A stretch of 64,000 nt of DNA from Actinocatenispora thailandica (GCF_016865425.1 NZ_AP023355.1:6942198-7006197); one strand, 5' to 3'. Positions 22,291 to 31,883 are shown, numbered from the stretch's first letter. Made by a program: numbers and translations. Notes: generated from the letters alone by a model not told the origin.

Positions 22291-22304
22291 GTTTCACGTG
22301 AAAC
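22291..22304. promoter_or_regulatory. parS site 4
   Basis: An exact GTTTCACGTGAAAC core, 100 bp after site 3, in non-coding DNA. Confidence 0.92.
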
Positions 22305-22395
22305 GTGACTGGCGTAGGTGACCCTCGGGACAGCACGGCAGCAAGGAAACGTCGGAGACACATCGGCGTGGTGTCATGCTCGCCGGAGGTGCTCG

Positions 22396-22911
22396 ATGCT
22401 CGAACCCGAGATCAGACCGCGGCCTGCCCGACTGGACGACCTGCCCCGGCTGACGGAGATCTACAACCACTACGTGCTGACCACAGCGATCACGTTCGAC
22501 GTGGAGCCGGTGACGGTCGAGGGGCGCCGCGGTTGGTTCGACGAGCACGCGCCGAAGGGGCGCCATCGGCTCCTGGTCGCCGACTACGACGGGGTGGTGC
22601 TCGGCTATGCGTCCAGCAGCCAGTTCCGTGCGAAGCCGGCCTACGAGACGTCGGTCGAGCTGAGTGTCTACCTGGCGCCGGAGCACACCGGGTACGGTGC
22701 GGGATCCCTGCTGTACCGCCAACTGCTCGACGAACTCGACGGGGCCGACGTGCATCGCGTGTACGCCGGGGTGTGTCTGCCCAACGAGGCCTCGGTGCGG
22801 CTGCACCGGAGCCTCGGATTCCAGTCGGTCGGGGTGTACCGGGAGGTCGGGCGGAAGTTCGGCCGGTACTGGGACGTGCAGTGGTTCGAGCGCGGGGTGG
22901 GCACCCCTTAG
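22396..22911 (+). CDS. GNAT N-acetyltransferase, phosphinothricin acetyltransferase-like
   Basis: The 171-residue protein has the PAT/MddA-type GNAT sequence. It starts PEIRPARLDDLP-like (RPRPARLDDLPRLTEIYNHY), with ITFDVEPVTVEGRRGWFDEH, the beta-4 strand YETSVELSVYLAPEHTGYGA (acetyl-CoA loop) and CLPNEASVRLHRSLGF. Relatives acetylate small amino compounds such as phosphinothricin or methionine derivatives; the actual substrate is unknown. ATG 22396 follows GGAGG by 7 bp; an open frame from 22318 covers part of the parS region and was rejected. Confidence 0.88.
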   Translation: MLEPEIRPRPARLDDLPRLTEIYNHYVLTTAITFDVEPVTVEGRRGWFDEHAPKGRHRLLVADYDGVVLGYASSSQFRAKPAYETSVELSVYLAPEHTGYGAGSLLYRQLLDELDGADVHRVYAGVCLPNEASVRLHRSLGFQSVGVYREVGRKFGRYWDVQWFERGVGTP

Positions 22912-23498
22912 GGTCTCGGCCCACGGCGTCCCGGGTTCTGGGTGTCCCGGGCCACGGCGGCCCGGCACTGGGTGCCCCCGGGCACTGGGCGTCCCGGACC
23001 GCCGGCGTCCCGGGTTCTGGGTGTCCCGGGCCCACGGCGTCCCGGACGCGGGTTGCTTCCCGGTACGGGAGTGGCTCGTCAGGTCGCGCGACGGCGCGGG
23101 TACCGCCTCGCTTCGATGGTGTGGGCCCACGGTCATGTCCGCTCGGGCCGGCAAGCTCGCGAAGAGCGGCCAGGTCCAACCTTCCCAAGGCCGTGGGGAG
23201 TCTGGCGGGTCACGCACTGACGACGGCGCCGGAAACCGCCTTCCCCAGGCCCGTTGGGGAGCCTGGCTCACCGCTCCACTGCCCCGTGGGGTGCCCCTCC
23301 ACCGCACTGCGGGAGTCTGAGCTCGCCCGCTACGCCACACTGCGGGGAGGCCGAGTCTCCCGCTGCCGACACTGCGGGGGAGGCTGAGCTTGCCTCCTCC
23401 CGCGCAGTGCGGCGAGGGTGCGCTTTCCCGTCCGCCGTCCTGCGGGGACGCTGAGTTCGGTCCTTCCCCGGCCGCGGGAGGGGAAGTGGAGGAGCGCC
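22912..23498. repeat. Non-coding stretch with direct repeats after the GNAT gene
   Basis: No gene is seen in 587 bp. Near 22915-23060 there are several GGCGTCCCGGG/CCCGGGC units. Two long copies start at 22925 and 23004 (79 bp apart), each reading GGCGTCCCGGGTTCTGGGTG and then TCCCGGG. A second set, CACTGCGGG(G)AGGCTGAG-like, occurs three times near 23305-23395. It ends in the GGAGGAG ribosome binding site of the next gene. Confidence 0.55.
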
Positions 23499-24222
23499 GT
23501 GGAGTACGTCTGGGACCGGGTCGACGAGGTCGGAGCCCCCGAGGAGCTGGTGGAGGTACAGGAGGGGCTGGAGTCCTGGGACGTCGTTCGGGCCTACCGG
23601 GGTGCGATGCGGGAGCTGACCGGGGCGGTCGGGGTGCTCGACCTGGGGCCGGGCCGGGCGGCGAGACGACGTACGTCGGGATGGACAACTCGCTCGCGAT
23701 GGCGCGGCGGGCGCTCGCCCGGGGAGACGGATGGTGGTAGGAGACGCGACGGCACTGCCGTTCGCGGACGCCGCGTTCGCTGCGGTGCGGGCGGACCGGG
23801 TGTTCCAGCATCTGGCGCATCCGGTGCGGGCGCTCGCCGAGGCCGCGCGGGTGGCGCGGCCGGGCGGCCCGGTGGTGGTGGCAGATCCGGACCAGTCGAC
23901 GCTGCTGATCGATGCCGGCGGCTGCCCGCTCGCCGCCGAGGTCACCGAGTTCCGGCGCACGCACGTGCGCAACGCGGACTTCGCCGGAAGGGCGGCCGAT
24001 GCCTTCGAGACGGCCGGGCTGATCGACGTCGGTGCCCGCCGGTGGCGGCTCACCCTCACCGACCCGGCCCGCGCGTTCGGGATCATCACCTGGGGACAGG
24101 CGATGGTCGAGGAAGGGCTGTTCGATCGACGGCAGTGCCGCGAGTGGGAGCAGGCGCTCGCCGCGGGCCCGTTCCGGTACCAGCTCGACTACGTGGTCAC
24201 CGTGGGGTTCCGCGCGGCGTGA
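23499..24222 (+). pseudogene. SAM-dependent methyltransferase gene with two frame breaks
   Basis: Three consecutive frames together give one class I methyltransferase of about 241 residues. Frame 1 from GTG 23499 (GGAGGAG upstream) reads [20 protein letters not shown] and on to GVLDLG. Frame 2 continues [20 protein letters not shown] and RRALARGD. Frame 3 gives [40 protein letters not shown] and the tail. Motif I would be VLDLGAGPGGE. One added G in the run after CTG (near 23646-23649) and one more near 23729-23730 restore it; 724 bp + 2 is a whole number of codons. It is either a pseudogene or two shortened homopolymers. The substrate is unknown. Confidence 0.75.
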
Positions 24223-25318
24223 CGGTGCCGGCGGGCGCGAGGTGCGCGGACACGAACGTCAACATCGCGGGTGCCGCGAGCTGAGCCAGGTGCCAGGTGT
24301 GCGCCGAGTCCTCGGTACGGGTGGTGACGTGCTGGCCGCAGGCCCGCAACGCCGCAGCCAGCCGCACGTTGTCGCGGCGTTCCGGTGCCGACGCGTGCCG
24401 CGGCCAGTCGAGGAGCACCGGGACCGGCGCGGCGAACCGCATGGTCGGCAGGTAGTCGAGGATTCGGTTGTGCCGCAACAGATCCGGCCGATCCTGCAAC
24501 GCCGTCGACTCCGGGCCGGCGCCGGCCGTGGGGTACGGCTCCAGCGCGGCGATCGAGCCGAACCGGCCGGTGTGGTGCAATCCCAGGTTGAGCGCGCAGA
24601 ACCCGCCGGAGGACATCCCGGCGAGGGCCCTCCCCCGCCGGTCGGCGATGGTACGGAAGTGCCGGTCCAGGTAGCCGGGCACGGTGTCGTCCGCGGCGGT
24701 GCCGGTCAGGAACGATTCGAGCTTCGGGCCGGACACCGCGTCGAGGCATTCGGTGTCGTGCAGCCCGCCGAGCGTCGTGTCCGGCATGGCGACGATCATC
24801 GGGCGGGCCTGACCGCGCGCGATCAGCTCGTCGAGTACCGCCCGCAGCCGTCCCGCGATCAGCCAGTCGTTGCTGCGGCCCGGCCACCCCCCGTAGAGGT
24901 ACAGCACCGGGTACCGCCGGGTGTCTCCGCGATACCCGGGCGGCAGGTAGACGTACATGGTCTGAGCCGGTACGGACAGCCGCGGCGAGCCGAGCCGCAC
25001 CGACACCACCGCCGAACCGCGCCCGGCCGGCAGGTCGCGGTCACCGTGCACCCGTGGCGGCCCGGTGAACCCGAGTACCGGCGGGATCGCGGCCGGCGTG
25101 GTCACGTAGCCGGCGTAGCTGTTGAGGCCCAGCAGCAGCCCGCCGACCACCCCGACGACGGCGATCACGACGATCGGGCTGCGCCGCCGTGGCCGGCCCC
25201 GCCGCCACCGCAGGACCACCAGGCCGACCACGGCCGCGACGGTGCCCAGCATCACCCCGGCCGGCACCCACCACGAGGTCATCGGCGTCGGAGGACCCAC
25301 CAACGCCGTACCGAGCAT
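24197..25318 (-). CDS. Membrane-anchored esterase (alpha/beta hydrolase, esterase D/antigen 85-like)
   Basis: The 373-residue protein has two N-terminal membrane helices (about residues 17-37 and 48-66). An exported esterase domain follows: VPAQTMYVYLPPGYRGDTRR, YPVLYLYGGWPGRSNDW, the nucleophile elbow GMSSGG within ALAGMSSGGFCALNLGLHH, and a late His in DSAHTWHLAQL. This is the PF00756 putative esterase layout, a family that includes mycolyltransferases and carbohydrate esterases. The substrate is unknown. The 3' end overlaps the convergent methyltransferase gene by 26 bp. Confidence 0.82.
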   Translation of the reverse strand: MLGTALVGPPTPMTSWWVPAGVMLGTVAAVVGLVVLRWRRGRPRRRSPIVVIAVVGVVGGLLLGLNSYAGYVTTPAAIPPVLGFTGPPRVHGDRDLPAGRGSAVVSVRLGSPRLSVPAQTMYVYLPPGYRGDTRRYPVLYLYGGWPGRSNDWLIAGRLRAVLDELIARGQARPMIVAMPDTTLGGLHDTECLDAVSGPKLESFLTGTAADDTVPGYLDRHFRTIADRRGRALAGMSSGGFCALNLGLHHTGRFGSIAALEPYPTAGAGPESTALQDRPDLLRHNRILDYLPTMRFAAPVPVLLDWPRHASAPERRDNVRLAAALRACGQHVTTRTEDSAHTWHLAQLAAPAMLTFVSAHLAPAGTVTPRGTPR

Positions 25319-25739
25319 GATCGCCTCCCACCCCCCACGCTACGACCCGCCCCCGCGACGCAGCCCGCAATCGGATGGACGGCCGCAACCTGCTGATCGG
25401 CGACGCGCGGTCGATCGCCGCTCAGCAGGTTGCGGAGGCTCCGGAACGGCCAGCGCCTGGAGCGAGCGCCGGGTGGGCCTGGCTCCTCCGCGTCTGGAGC
25501 GAGCGCCGAGTGGGCCGGCCTTCCCACCGCGCTGCAACGAGTGCCCGGGCGGGCCGCCGTCTCCCCGCGCTGGAGCGAGCGCCGGGCGGGCCGTCTCCCC
25601 GCGTGTGGAGCGAGAGCTCGGGCGGCGGTGGCCTGCCCGCCCGCGACCGGGTGGCCAGCCAACGGACGTGGCCCGCCGCCCCCGGAGGGAGGGCGTCGGC
25701 CCGGCGGCCGGATCGACCCGCCGGGCCTGCGGGAGGCGG
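25319..25739. repeat. Intergenic direct-repeat array, about 37-bp period
   Basis: A region without a gene between the divergent start of the esterase gene and the end of ddl. From 25457 to about 25620 five degenerate copies start at 25457, 25494, 25532, 25570 and 25605. The best-conserved core is CTGGAGCGAGCGCCGGG. It lacks the exact repeats and unique spacers of CRISPR. Confidence 0.65.
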
Positions 25740-26699
25740 TCAGCGACCCCGGGCGCTCGCCCGCGCGGCGAGGTTGTGCAGTACCGAGCCGAGCCGCAGC
25801 CCGGCCGCCTCGACCGCCATCGGCAACAGCGACGTCTCGGTCATCCCCGGCGCCGTGTTCGCCTCCAGTACCTGGATCTCCCCGTCCGGGCCGACGATCA
25901 TGTCGATCCGGGACAGGTCGCGCAGCCCGAGCACGGTGTGCACCCGCACCGCCGTCTCGGACACCTCGTCGAGCACCTTCTCCGGCAGCCGGGCCGGGCA
26001 GTGCCAGGTGGTGATCCCCGCGGTGTAGCGGGCGGCGTAGTCGTAGTTGCCGTCCGGCGGCTCGATCTCGACGGCCGGCAGGGCACGCGGCCCGTCGCCC
26101 TCGTCGAGCACGCTGACCGCGACGTCGACACCCGGCACGAACCGCTCGATGAGCACCGTCGGCGCGTAAGAGAAGGCGCCGACCATGGCGGCCGGCAGCG
26201 CGTCGGCGGACCGGACCGCGGCGACGCCGAGCCCGGACCCGCCGTGTACCGGCTTGACCACGAGCGGCAGCCCGAGCCGGGCGACGATGTGGTCCAGCAG
26301 GCTCTGCGCACCGAGTTCGGAGAAGGTGGAGTGCGGCAGCGTCACCCACGGCGGGGTGGCGATGCCGGCGTCGGACAGGATCGACTTCGCGCTGGCCTTG
26401 TCCCAGGCGAGTCGGGCGGCGCGGGCGGTCGACCCGACGTAGGGCACGCCGACCAGGTCGAGCACGCCGGGCAGCGAACCGTCCTCGCCGGGGCTGCCGT
26501 GCACGGCGGGGAACACCGCGTCCGGCCGCTCGGCCGAAAGGTAGGGCAGCAGCGTCACGTCGACGTCGCGCAGCTCGACGTCCAGCCCGGCCGCGGTGAG
26601 CGCGTCGACGACCCGGCGGCCGGACCGCAGCGACACGTCCCGCTCGTACGACAGGCCGCCGGCGACCACGAGAACCCGCGGCGGCAGTTCGGCGGTCAC
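25740..26699 (-). CDS. ddl: D-alanine--D-alanine ligase family protein
   Basis: ATP-grasp ligase of 319 residues. It has VLVVAGGLSYERDVSLRSGR at the start, FPAVHGSPGEDGSLPGVLDL, the flexible-loop region VVKPVHGGSGLGVAAVRSAD, and the metal-binding end IQVLEANTAPGMTETSLLPM. Ddl joins two D-Ala for peptidoglycan precursors. The protein is shorter than typical Ddl (about 350-370 residues), so a related dipeptide ligase is possible. GTG 26699 overlaps the aminotransferase stop (GTGA), so the two are coupled. Confidence 0.85.
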   Translation of the reverse strand: MTAELPPRVLVVAGGLSYERDVSLRSGRRVVDALTAAGLDVELRDVDVTLLPYLSAERPDAVFPAVHGSPGEDGSLPGVLDLVGVPYVGSTARAARLAWDKASAKSILSDAGIATPPWVTLPHSTFSELGAQSLLDHIVARLGLPLVVKPVHGGSGLGVAAVRSADALPAAMVGAFSYAPTVLIERFVPGVDVAVSVLDEGDGPRALPAVEIEPPDGNYDYAARYTAGITTWHCPARLPEKVLDEVSETAVRVHTVLGLRDLSRIDMIVGPDGEIQVLEANTAPGMTETSLLPMAVEAAGLRLGSVLHNLAARASARGR

Positions 26700-28003
26700 G
26701 CGATGCCCGGCGGTACGTCGCCGGTGACCCGTCGCGGTGCGCCGGCGCTGCCGGTGGCCCCGAACGTACTGCGCAACGTCAGTTCCTCCTCGATCACCCG
26801 GCCGAGCCGGCGGACGCCCTCGCGCAGCCGGTCCGGCGGCGGGAAACAGTACGACAACCGCATGTGCCGGGCCCCCGACCCGTCGGCGTAGAAGCCGGTG
26901 CCCGGAACGTACGCCACCCGGGCGTTGATCGCGCGCGGCATCATCGCCTTCGAGTCCAGCGACTCGGGCAGGGTGACCCAGATGTAGAAGCCGCCGGCCG
27001 GCCTGGTCCAGCTGACCCCGGCGGGCATCGCCTCGTCGAGGGTGCTCAGCGTGGCGTCCCGACGCTCCCGGTACAGCTCCTGGAAGACCTTCAGCTGCTC
27101 GCGCCAGGGCATCGTGGCGAAGTAGCGGGCCACCACCCGCTGGTTGAAGGTGGCCGGGCAGAGGATCGCGGCCTCGGATGCCATCACCAGCTTCTCCCGC
27201 ACCGCGTGCGGCGCGAGGATCCAGCCGAGGCGGACGCCGGCCGCGAACGTCTTGGAGAAGGTACCGAGGTAGAGCACGCCGTCCCGGGCGCGGGCGCGCA
27301 GCGGCGCCGGCGGGTCCTGCTCGAACCCGAGCAGCCCGTACGGGTTGTCCTCCAGCACGAGCAGCCGGTGCCGCTGGCAGATCTCCAGGATCTGCTCGCG
27401 CCGCTGCTCGGCCAGGGTCACCCCGGCGGGGTTGTGGAACGCGGGCACCGTGTACAGGAACTTGGCCCGCCGCCCGGAGGCCGCGACGTCGGCGATCGCC
27501 TGCTCCAGCGCGGCCGGTACCAGCCCGTCGTCGTCCATCGGCACGTGCACCACGTCGGCCTGCGCCGCCTGGAAGACGCCGAGCGCGCCCACGTAGCTGG
27601 GTGCCTCGGCGAGCACCACGTCGCCGGGGTCGAGGAACACCCGGGACACCAGGTCGAGCGCTTGCTGCGAGCCGGTGGTGACGACCACGTCGTCGGGCGA
27701 GGCGCCGCCGGAGGCGTCGATGCCCTCCTCGGCCATCACCGCGCAGATCTGCTCCCGCAGCACCAGCTCGCCCTGGCCGCCGGTGTAGTTGAGCGCCGGG
27801 GCGCCCTCGCGGGCCACCAGCTCGGCCATCATGTCGCCGATCGCGTCCAGCGGCAGCGCGGCGGTGAACGGGGAGCCGCCGGCCAGCGAGACGACCTCGG
27901 GCCGGTTCGCGACCGAGAACAGTGCGCGGATCTCGGATGCCTTCATCCCGTGCACCCGCTGCGCGTACAGATCGGTGTAGTCGTCCAGTGTGGTGCCGGA
28001 CAC
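26696..28003 (-). CDS. PLP-dependent aminotransferase, class I/II (2-aminoadipate/MocR-like)
   Basis: A 435-residue fold-type I aminotransferase. It contains EVVSLAGGSPFTAALPLDAI, ALNYTGGQGELVLREQICAV, DDVVVTTGSQQALDLVSRVF, LEDNPYGLLGFEQ, the Schiff-base lysine in YLGTFSKTFAAGVRLGW, and MRLSYCFPPPDRLREGVRRL. The amino donor and acceptor are unknown. GTG 28003 was chosen because GAGGGGG lies just upstream; the frame stays open to 28783 but runs under another gene. Coupling to ddl suggests a role with D-amino acids or wall precursors (inference). Confidence 0.88.
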   Translation of the reverse strand: MSGTTLDDYTDLYAQRVHGMKASEIRALFSVANRPEVVSLAGGSPFTAALPLDAIGDMMAELVAREGAPALNYTGGQGELVLREQICAVMAEEGIDASGGASPDDVVVTTGSQQALDLVSRVFLDPGDVVLAEAPSYVGALGVFQAAQADVVHVPMDDDGLVPAALEQAIADVAASGRRAKFLYTVPAFHNPAGVTLAEQRREQILEICQRHRLLVLEDNPYGLLGFEQDPPAPLRARARDGVLYLGTFSKTFAAGVRLGWILAPHAVREKLVMASEAAILCPATFNQRVVARYFATMPWREQLKVFQELYRERRDATLSTLDEAMPAGVSWTRPAGGFYIWVTLPESLDSKAMMPRAINARVAYVPGTGFYADGSGARHMRLSYCFPPPDRLREGVRRLGRVIEEELTLRSTFGATGSAGAPRRVTGDVPPGIA

Positions 28004-28243
28004 AGCGCCCCCTCGTTGCGATCCTCGCCGGCCGCAAGGACCAGCGTCGGGCTCGACCGGCGCCCGGGGAAGCTTCCGGCAGCGGTGGCGGGTCCGTACC
28101 CGCGGCGCACGGTTACCGCACTCTACCGGCCAGCGTGGAGCAATCGCTGCGCTACGTGATGCAGACCGCGTAGGATTCCACCCCGAGAGAGCGCGGTACC
28201 GGCCGTGACGTGCCCGCCGGTGCCGATCCAGCAGGGGGTGGCG
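28004..28243. other. Divergent promoter region, aminotransferase / GNAT
   Basis: 240 bp between two divergently read genes; it must hold both promoters. No confident elements are visible. Confidence 0.3.
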
Positions 28244-28915
28244 GTGTCTCGACGGTTGGTGAATCTCACCCTCGACACCCTGGAGGATCTGCCCAGTCGC
28301 TGCCGTGGCTGCGTGTTCTGGGAACTCGATCCGGTGGCCGCGGATCGCGCCGCGCGTGCCGGTGACGCGGAGCTGTCGAAGGAGGCGTGGACGTCCCAGA
28401 CGCTGCTCGAGTGGGGCTCCTGCGGCAAGTTGATCTACGTCGACGAGGCCCCCGCCGGGTACGTCCTGTTCGCGCCGCCGGCGTACGTGCCGCGGTCGAT
28501 CGCCTTCCCCACCAGCCCGGTGAGCCCGGACGCGGTGTTGCTGATGGCCGCGTACGTGGTGCCCGACTTCGCCGGCGGCGGGCTGGGCCGGATGCTCGTG
28601 CAGGGGGTGGCCCGCGATCTGACCCGGCGCGGCATCAAGGCGATCGAGGCGTTCGGTCGGGAGCAGGCGCCGGCCGGCGGCGAGCAGCCGGCCGCGTCGG
28701 GCGCGGGCCTGCCGGGCGAGCAGCGGTGCGTCGTGCCGGCCGACTTCTTCCGCTCGGTCGGTTTCAAGACGGTCCGGCCGCATCCCCGGTTTCCGCGGCT
28801 ACGGATGGAACTGCGGACCGCGCTGTCCTGGAAGAGCGACGTGGAGGCCGCGCTGGACAAGCTGCTCGGTTCGATGCGGCCGGAGGCGTTGCTGCATCCG
28901 GCGCTGCCGCACTGA
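28244..28915 (+). CDS. GNAT-family N-acetyltransferase
   Basis: The 223-residue protein has RCRGCVFWELDPVAADRAAR near its start, KLIYVDEAPAGYVLFAPPAY, and the acetyl-CoA strand-loop LMAAYVVPDFAGGGLGRMLV. A Gly/Ala-rich insert (GEQPAASGAGLPGEQ) is followed by PADFFRSVGFKTVRPHPRFP. GTG 28244 follows AGGGGG by 7 bp; an ATG-less extension to 28205 is possible. Related genes are neighbours of parB/trxA in other actinobacteria. The substrate is unknown. Confidence 0.85.
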   Translation: MSRRLVNLTLDTLEDLPSRCRGCVFWELDPVAADRAARAGDAELSKEAWTSQTLLEWGSCGKLIYVDEAPAGYVLFAPPAYVPRSIAFPTSPVSPDAVLLMAAYVVPDFAGGGLGRMLVQGVARDLTRRGIKAIEAFGREQAPAGGEQPAASGAGLPGEQRCVVPADFFRSVGFKTVRPHPRFPRLRMELRTALSWKSDVEAALDKLLGSMRPEALLHPALPH

Positions 28916-29129
28916 CCGGTGTTGTCGCGCTGGCCGGCGCTGCAGCCCGCCGCGCCGACCGGCGTTGTCGCGCGGACCGGTGCTGCGGCACTGATGGGCG
29001 CTGCTGGACTGGCCGGCGCTGCGGCACTGACCGGTGCTGCTGGACCAGCCGGTGTGGTGGCAGCGGCGGCGTTGCGACCCGGCCGGCAAGCGCTTTCCTC
29101 GGGGCTCGGGGCTCGGGGTTCGCGATCGA
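28916..29129. repeat. Short degenerate GCTG/GGCACTGACCGGTG repeats
   Basis: Between two converging genes the sequence repeats ACCGGTGCTGCGGCACTG-like units (near 28914, 28960, 28977, 29007 and 29028) at 15-30 bp spacing. No gene is seen and no clean hairpin terminator. Confidence 0.45.
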
Positions 29130-30272
29130 TCAGTGGGCGGCGAGCGCGCTGCGCAGCGAGCTGACGTCGAAGGTGCCGGTCGGGAAGTCGGCGTCCTTGG
29201 TCAAGTACATCCGCTGGATGGCGGCCACCATCGCCTCCACCACCCGGTCCCGGAACACCGGATCGATCAGCTTCGCCCGGTCGTCCGGCGAGGTCAGGTA
29301 GCCGACCTCGACCCGCACTGCCGGCATCCGGGTCAGCCGCAGCAGGTCCCAGCCCTTGGCGTGCGCACCGCAGTCGAGCATCCCGGTCCGGGCCGCGACC
29401 TCGCGCTCGACCAGCCCGGCGAGCTGCTCACCGACGGTGGAGGTGACCCCGACCGGCCCGCCGAAGTGGTACGCGGCCACGCCCTGTGCGGCCGGGTTCG
29501 GATGCCCGTCGCAGTGCAGCGAGACGAGCAGATCGGCACCGAGATCGTTGGCGAACCGGGCGCGCTCCCGCTCCGGGAACCAGGTGTCGCGGTTGCGGGT
29601 CAGGTGCACCTGGACGCCGGCCGCGGCGAGCCGGCCCTCCAGCCGGGAGGCCAGGTCGTACACGATGTCGGCCTCGGTCCAGCGGAGCATCCCGTCGGGG
29701 ACGGTGACACCGGTGTCATCGCCGCCGTGCCCGGGATCGATGACGATCCGCTTGCCGACCAGGGCGGGCCCGGCGTGGTGCAGCAGCGCCGACTCGCGCA
29801 GCAACTGCGGGCGCCCTCCGGTGACCTTGCGGCCGAGGCGGCGCAGCGCGGCCATGGTGGCCGGGCCGAACGAACCGTCGGCGGTCAGCCCGACCTCGCG
29901 CTGGAACCTGCCGAGCGCGTGCGCGGTCCGGTCGCCGAAGACCGCGTCGGCGCGGCCCACGTCGTACCCCATTTCGAGCAGGCGCTCCTGCAGGGTGCGG
30001 ACGTCGTCGCCGGTGAGCGGTTCGGGGTGAGCGGCGAACAGCGGGCGGTCGCCGAGCTGCCAGCGGGCGCCGTCCAGCGCGTGCCAGGTCTGGTCGTCGA
30101 CCACACCGTCCGCGATCAGCCCACGGGACTGCTGGAACGCGCGGACGGCGCGCTCGGCGGTCGGGTCGTACCGATCGTCGCCGGTGTCGTCCGGGAGCAT
30201 TCCGAGCCGGACGAGGACGGTGCGGATCTCAGCTGCCGCCGGACCGCGGTCACCCGGTCGGATCGGACGCAT
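29130..30272 (-). CDS. cwlM: CwlM-type N-acetylmuramoyl-L-alanine amidase (two PG-binding domains + Amidase_3)
   Basis: The 380-residue protein has two PG_binding_1 domains: IRTVLVRLGMLPDDTGDDRY with RAFQQSRGLIADGVVDDQTW, and RTLQERLLEMGYDVGRADAV with GRFQREVGLTADGSFGPATM. The Amidase_3 domain follows, and its zinc and catalytic residues are all present: IDPGHGGDDTG, RWTEADIVYD, LVSLHCDGH and VRVEVGYL. There is no signal peptide. In mycobacteria CwlM is cytoplasmic and activates MurA when phosphorylated, so a regulatory role is likely here too. Its place beside trxA-trxB matches Rv3915-Rv3914-Rv3913. Confidence 0.92.
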   Translation of the reverse strand: MRPIRPGDRGPAAAEIRTVLVRLGMLPDDTGDDRYDPTAERAVRAFQQSRGLIADGVVDDQTWHALDGARWQLGDRPLFAAHPEPLTGDDVRTLQERLLEMGYDVGRADAVFGDRTAHALGRFQREVGLTADGSFGPATMAALRRLGRKVTGGRPQLLRESALLHHAGPALVGKRIVIDPGHGGDDTGVTVPDGMLRWTEADIVYDLASRLEGRLAAAGVQVHLTRNRDTWFPERERARFANDLGADLLVSLHCDGHPNPAAQGVAAYHFGGPVGVTSTVGEQLAGLVEREVAARTGMLDCGAHAKGWDLLRLTRMPAVRVEVGYLTSPDDRAKLIDPVFRDRVVEAMVAAIQRMYLTKDADFPTGTFDVSSLRSALAAH

Positions 30273-30513
30273 ACGTGGTGCCTCCCTCGCGGCATCGACT
30301 TTCGTGGCGGCGCGCAGCGGCCACGACGAATGCTGGCCGCGGAAAGCGCGGCGCGAGCATCACAGACATCGGAGCGTACTCCGTGGTCCGGGTTGGCCCC
30401 GTACGGGCCGACGCCTACCGGCCGCGAGGGATGCGTCATTTGTTCGCGTTCGTACCGAAACGACGCAACGTACCGAAAGGGTGGCGGTTCGGGACCGGGT
30501 GCCCCGCCCGGAT

Positions 30514-30544
30514 CCGGGTAGCAGGCTGGCTGCCCGCTACCCGG
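30514..30544 (-). terminator. Hairpin between trxA and cwlM
   Basis: A 9-bp perfect stem CCGGGTAGC/GCTACCCGG with a 13-nt loop, about 65 bp after the trxA stop. No T-run. Confidence 0.5.
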
Positions 30545-30589
30545 CGACGGGTGGCCCTACTGGCAACCCGGTCCCTACATCCGACTTAG

Positions 30590-30607
30590 CGTCCGGGCCG
30601 CCGGACG
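30590..30607 (-). terminator. Hairpin directly after the trxA stop codon
   Basis: A 7-bp stem CGTCCGG/CCGGACG with a 4-nt loop abuts the trxA TAA. It is probably the end of the trxB-trxA transcript. Confidence 0.6.
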
Positions 30608-30925
30608 TTACAGGCTGGACTCGATGAACTTCGCCAGCGCGCTCTTCGGCTGCGCGCCCACCACCGACTGCACCGGCTCGCCGCCCTTGAACACGGTCAG
30701 GGTGGGGATCGACATCACGCCGTAGTTCCGCGCGGTGTTCGGGTTCTCGTCGATGTTGAGCTTGACGATCTCGACCTGGTCCGCGTACTGCTGGCCCAGC
30801 TCCTCCAGCACCGGGGAGACCTTCTTGCACGGCCCACACCACTCGGCCCAGAAGTCGACCAGGACCGGCTTGTCCGCCTTCAGCACGTCGGCGTCGAAGC
30901 TGGCGTCGGTGACGGCCTTGCTCAT
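30608..30925 (-). CDS. trxA: Thioredoxin
   Basis: The 105-residue small disulfide reductase has the active site WCGPC at residues 29-33 within [20 protein letters not shown], cis-Pro in [18 protein letters not shown], and normal family length. ATG 30925 has GAGAGGGG 7 bp upstream; a longer frame overlapping trxB was rejected. It lies 28 bp after trxB, so the reductase and its substrate are co-transcribed. Confidence 0.97.
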   Translation of the reverse strand: MSKAVTDASFDADVLKADKPVLVDFWAEWCGPCKKVSPVLEELGQQYADQVEIVKLNIDENPNTARNYGVMSIPTLTVFKGGEPVQSVVGAQPKSALAKFIESSL

Positions 30926-30953
30926 GTTCGTACCCCTCTCGAAAGGATCTTGC

Positions 30954-31883
30954 TCACTCGACGGACGCGAGATAACGCTCGGCGTCCAGCGCGGCGACAC
31001 ACCCGGTGCCTGCCGCGGTGATGGCCTGCCGGTACGAGTGGTCGACCAGGTCGCCGCAGGCGAACACGCCGGTCACGTCGGTGCGGCTGGTCGGCGACTC
31101 GGCCCGCACGTACCCCTCGTCGTCGATGGCGACCTGCCCGGCGAACAGCTCGCTGCGCGGGTCGTGGCCGATCGCGATGAACAGGCCGGTGACGTCCAGG
31201 GTGGACTCCTCGCCGGACTTCGTGTTACGCAGCGTGACGCCCTCGACCTTGTCGGCGCCCAGCACCTCGGTGACCACCGAGTCCCAGATCACCTTGATCT
31301 TCTCGTTCTTCAGCGCGCGCTCGGCCATGATCGGGCTGGCCCGGAACTCGTGCCGGCGGTGGATGATCGTGACGGTCTCGGCGAACTTGGTGAGGAACGT
31401 CGCCTCCTCCATCGCCGAGTCACCGCCGCCCACCACCGCGATGTGCTGGTTGCGGAAGAAGAACCCGTCACAGGTCGCGCAGGACGAGACGCCGTGGCCG
31501 AGCAGCTTCTGCTCGCCCGGCACGTTCAGCGGCCGCCAGGCCGAACCGGTGGCCAGGATGACCGCCTTCGCCTGGTACTCGGTGTCGCCGACCCAGACCC
31601 GCTTGACGTCGCCGGCCAGCTCGACCCGCGTCACGTCGTCGGTCAGCAGCTCGGCGCCGAACCGCTCCGCCTGCTTGCGCATGTTGTCCATCAGGTCCGG
31701 GCCGTCGATCCCGTCCGGGAAGCCGGGGAAGTTCTCCACCTCGGTGGTGGTCATCAACGCACCACCGGACTGCGCGCCCTCGATGACCAGCGGGTTCAGA
31801 TTCGCCCGAGCCGCATACACCGCGGCGGTGTAGCCCGCCGGCCCGGACCCGATGATGATCAGGTTTCGGACGTCTGCCACCAC
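30954..31883 (-). CDS. trxB: Thioredoxin reductase (NADPH)
   Basis: The 309-residue flavoenzyme has FAD-binding [20 protein letters not shown], the redox-active CATC at about residues 135-138 ([14 protein letters not shown]), NADPH-binding [15 protein letters not shown], and [20 protein letters not shown] at the end. It reduces TrxA with NADPH. GTG 31883 is taken as the start, with the next codon also GTG and GAGGG a few bases upstream. A 202-bp gap separates it from the sigM-linked anti-sigma gene. Confidence 0.97.
   Translation of the reverse strand: MVADVRNLIIIGSGPAGYTAAVYAARANLNPLVIEGAQSGGALMTTTEVENFPGFPDGIDGPDLMDNMRKQAERFGAELLTDDVTRVELAGDVKRVWVGDTEYQAKAVILATGSAWRPLNVPGEQKLLGHGVSSCATCDGFFFRNQHIAVVGGGDSAMEEATFLTKFAETVTIIHRRHEFRASPIMAERALKNEKIKVIWDSVVTEVLGADKVEGVTLRNTKSGEESTLDVTGLFIAIGHDPRSELFAGQVAIDDEGYVRAESPTSRTDVTGVFACGDLVDHSYRQAITAAGTGCVAALDAERYLASVE

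Larger units (their letters stand above)
22048..22395. other. parB downstream region carrying two parS sites
   Basis: 348 bp without a gene. It holds parS sites 3 and 4 and the ribosome binding site of the next gene. I see no strong hairpin terminator directly after parB. Confidence 0.55.
30273..30607. other. cwlM-trxA gap with two hairpins
   Basis: 335 bp without a gene. Hairpin 1: CCGGGTAGC 30514-30522 with GCTACCCGG 30536-30544. Hairpin 2: CGTCCGG 30590-30596 with CCGGACG 30601-30607. The cwlM promoter must lie near its ATG side. Confidence 0.5.

Noticed and set aside
25457-25620. Possible CRISPR array
   Set aside because: The copies are degenerate and unevenly spaced (35-38 bp) and lack exact repeats with variable spacers.
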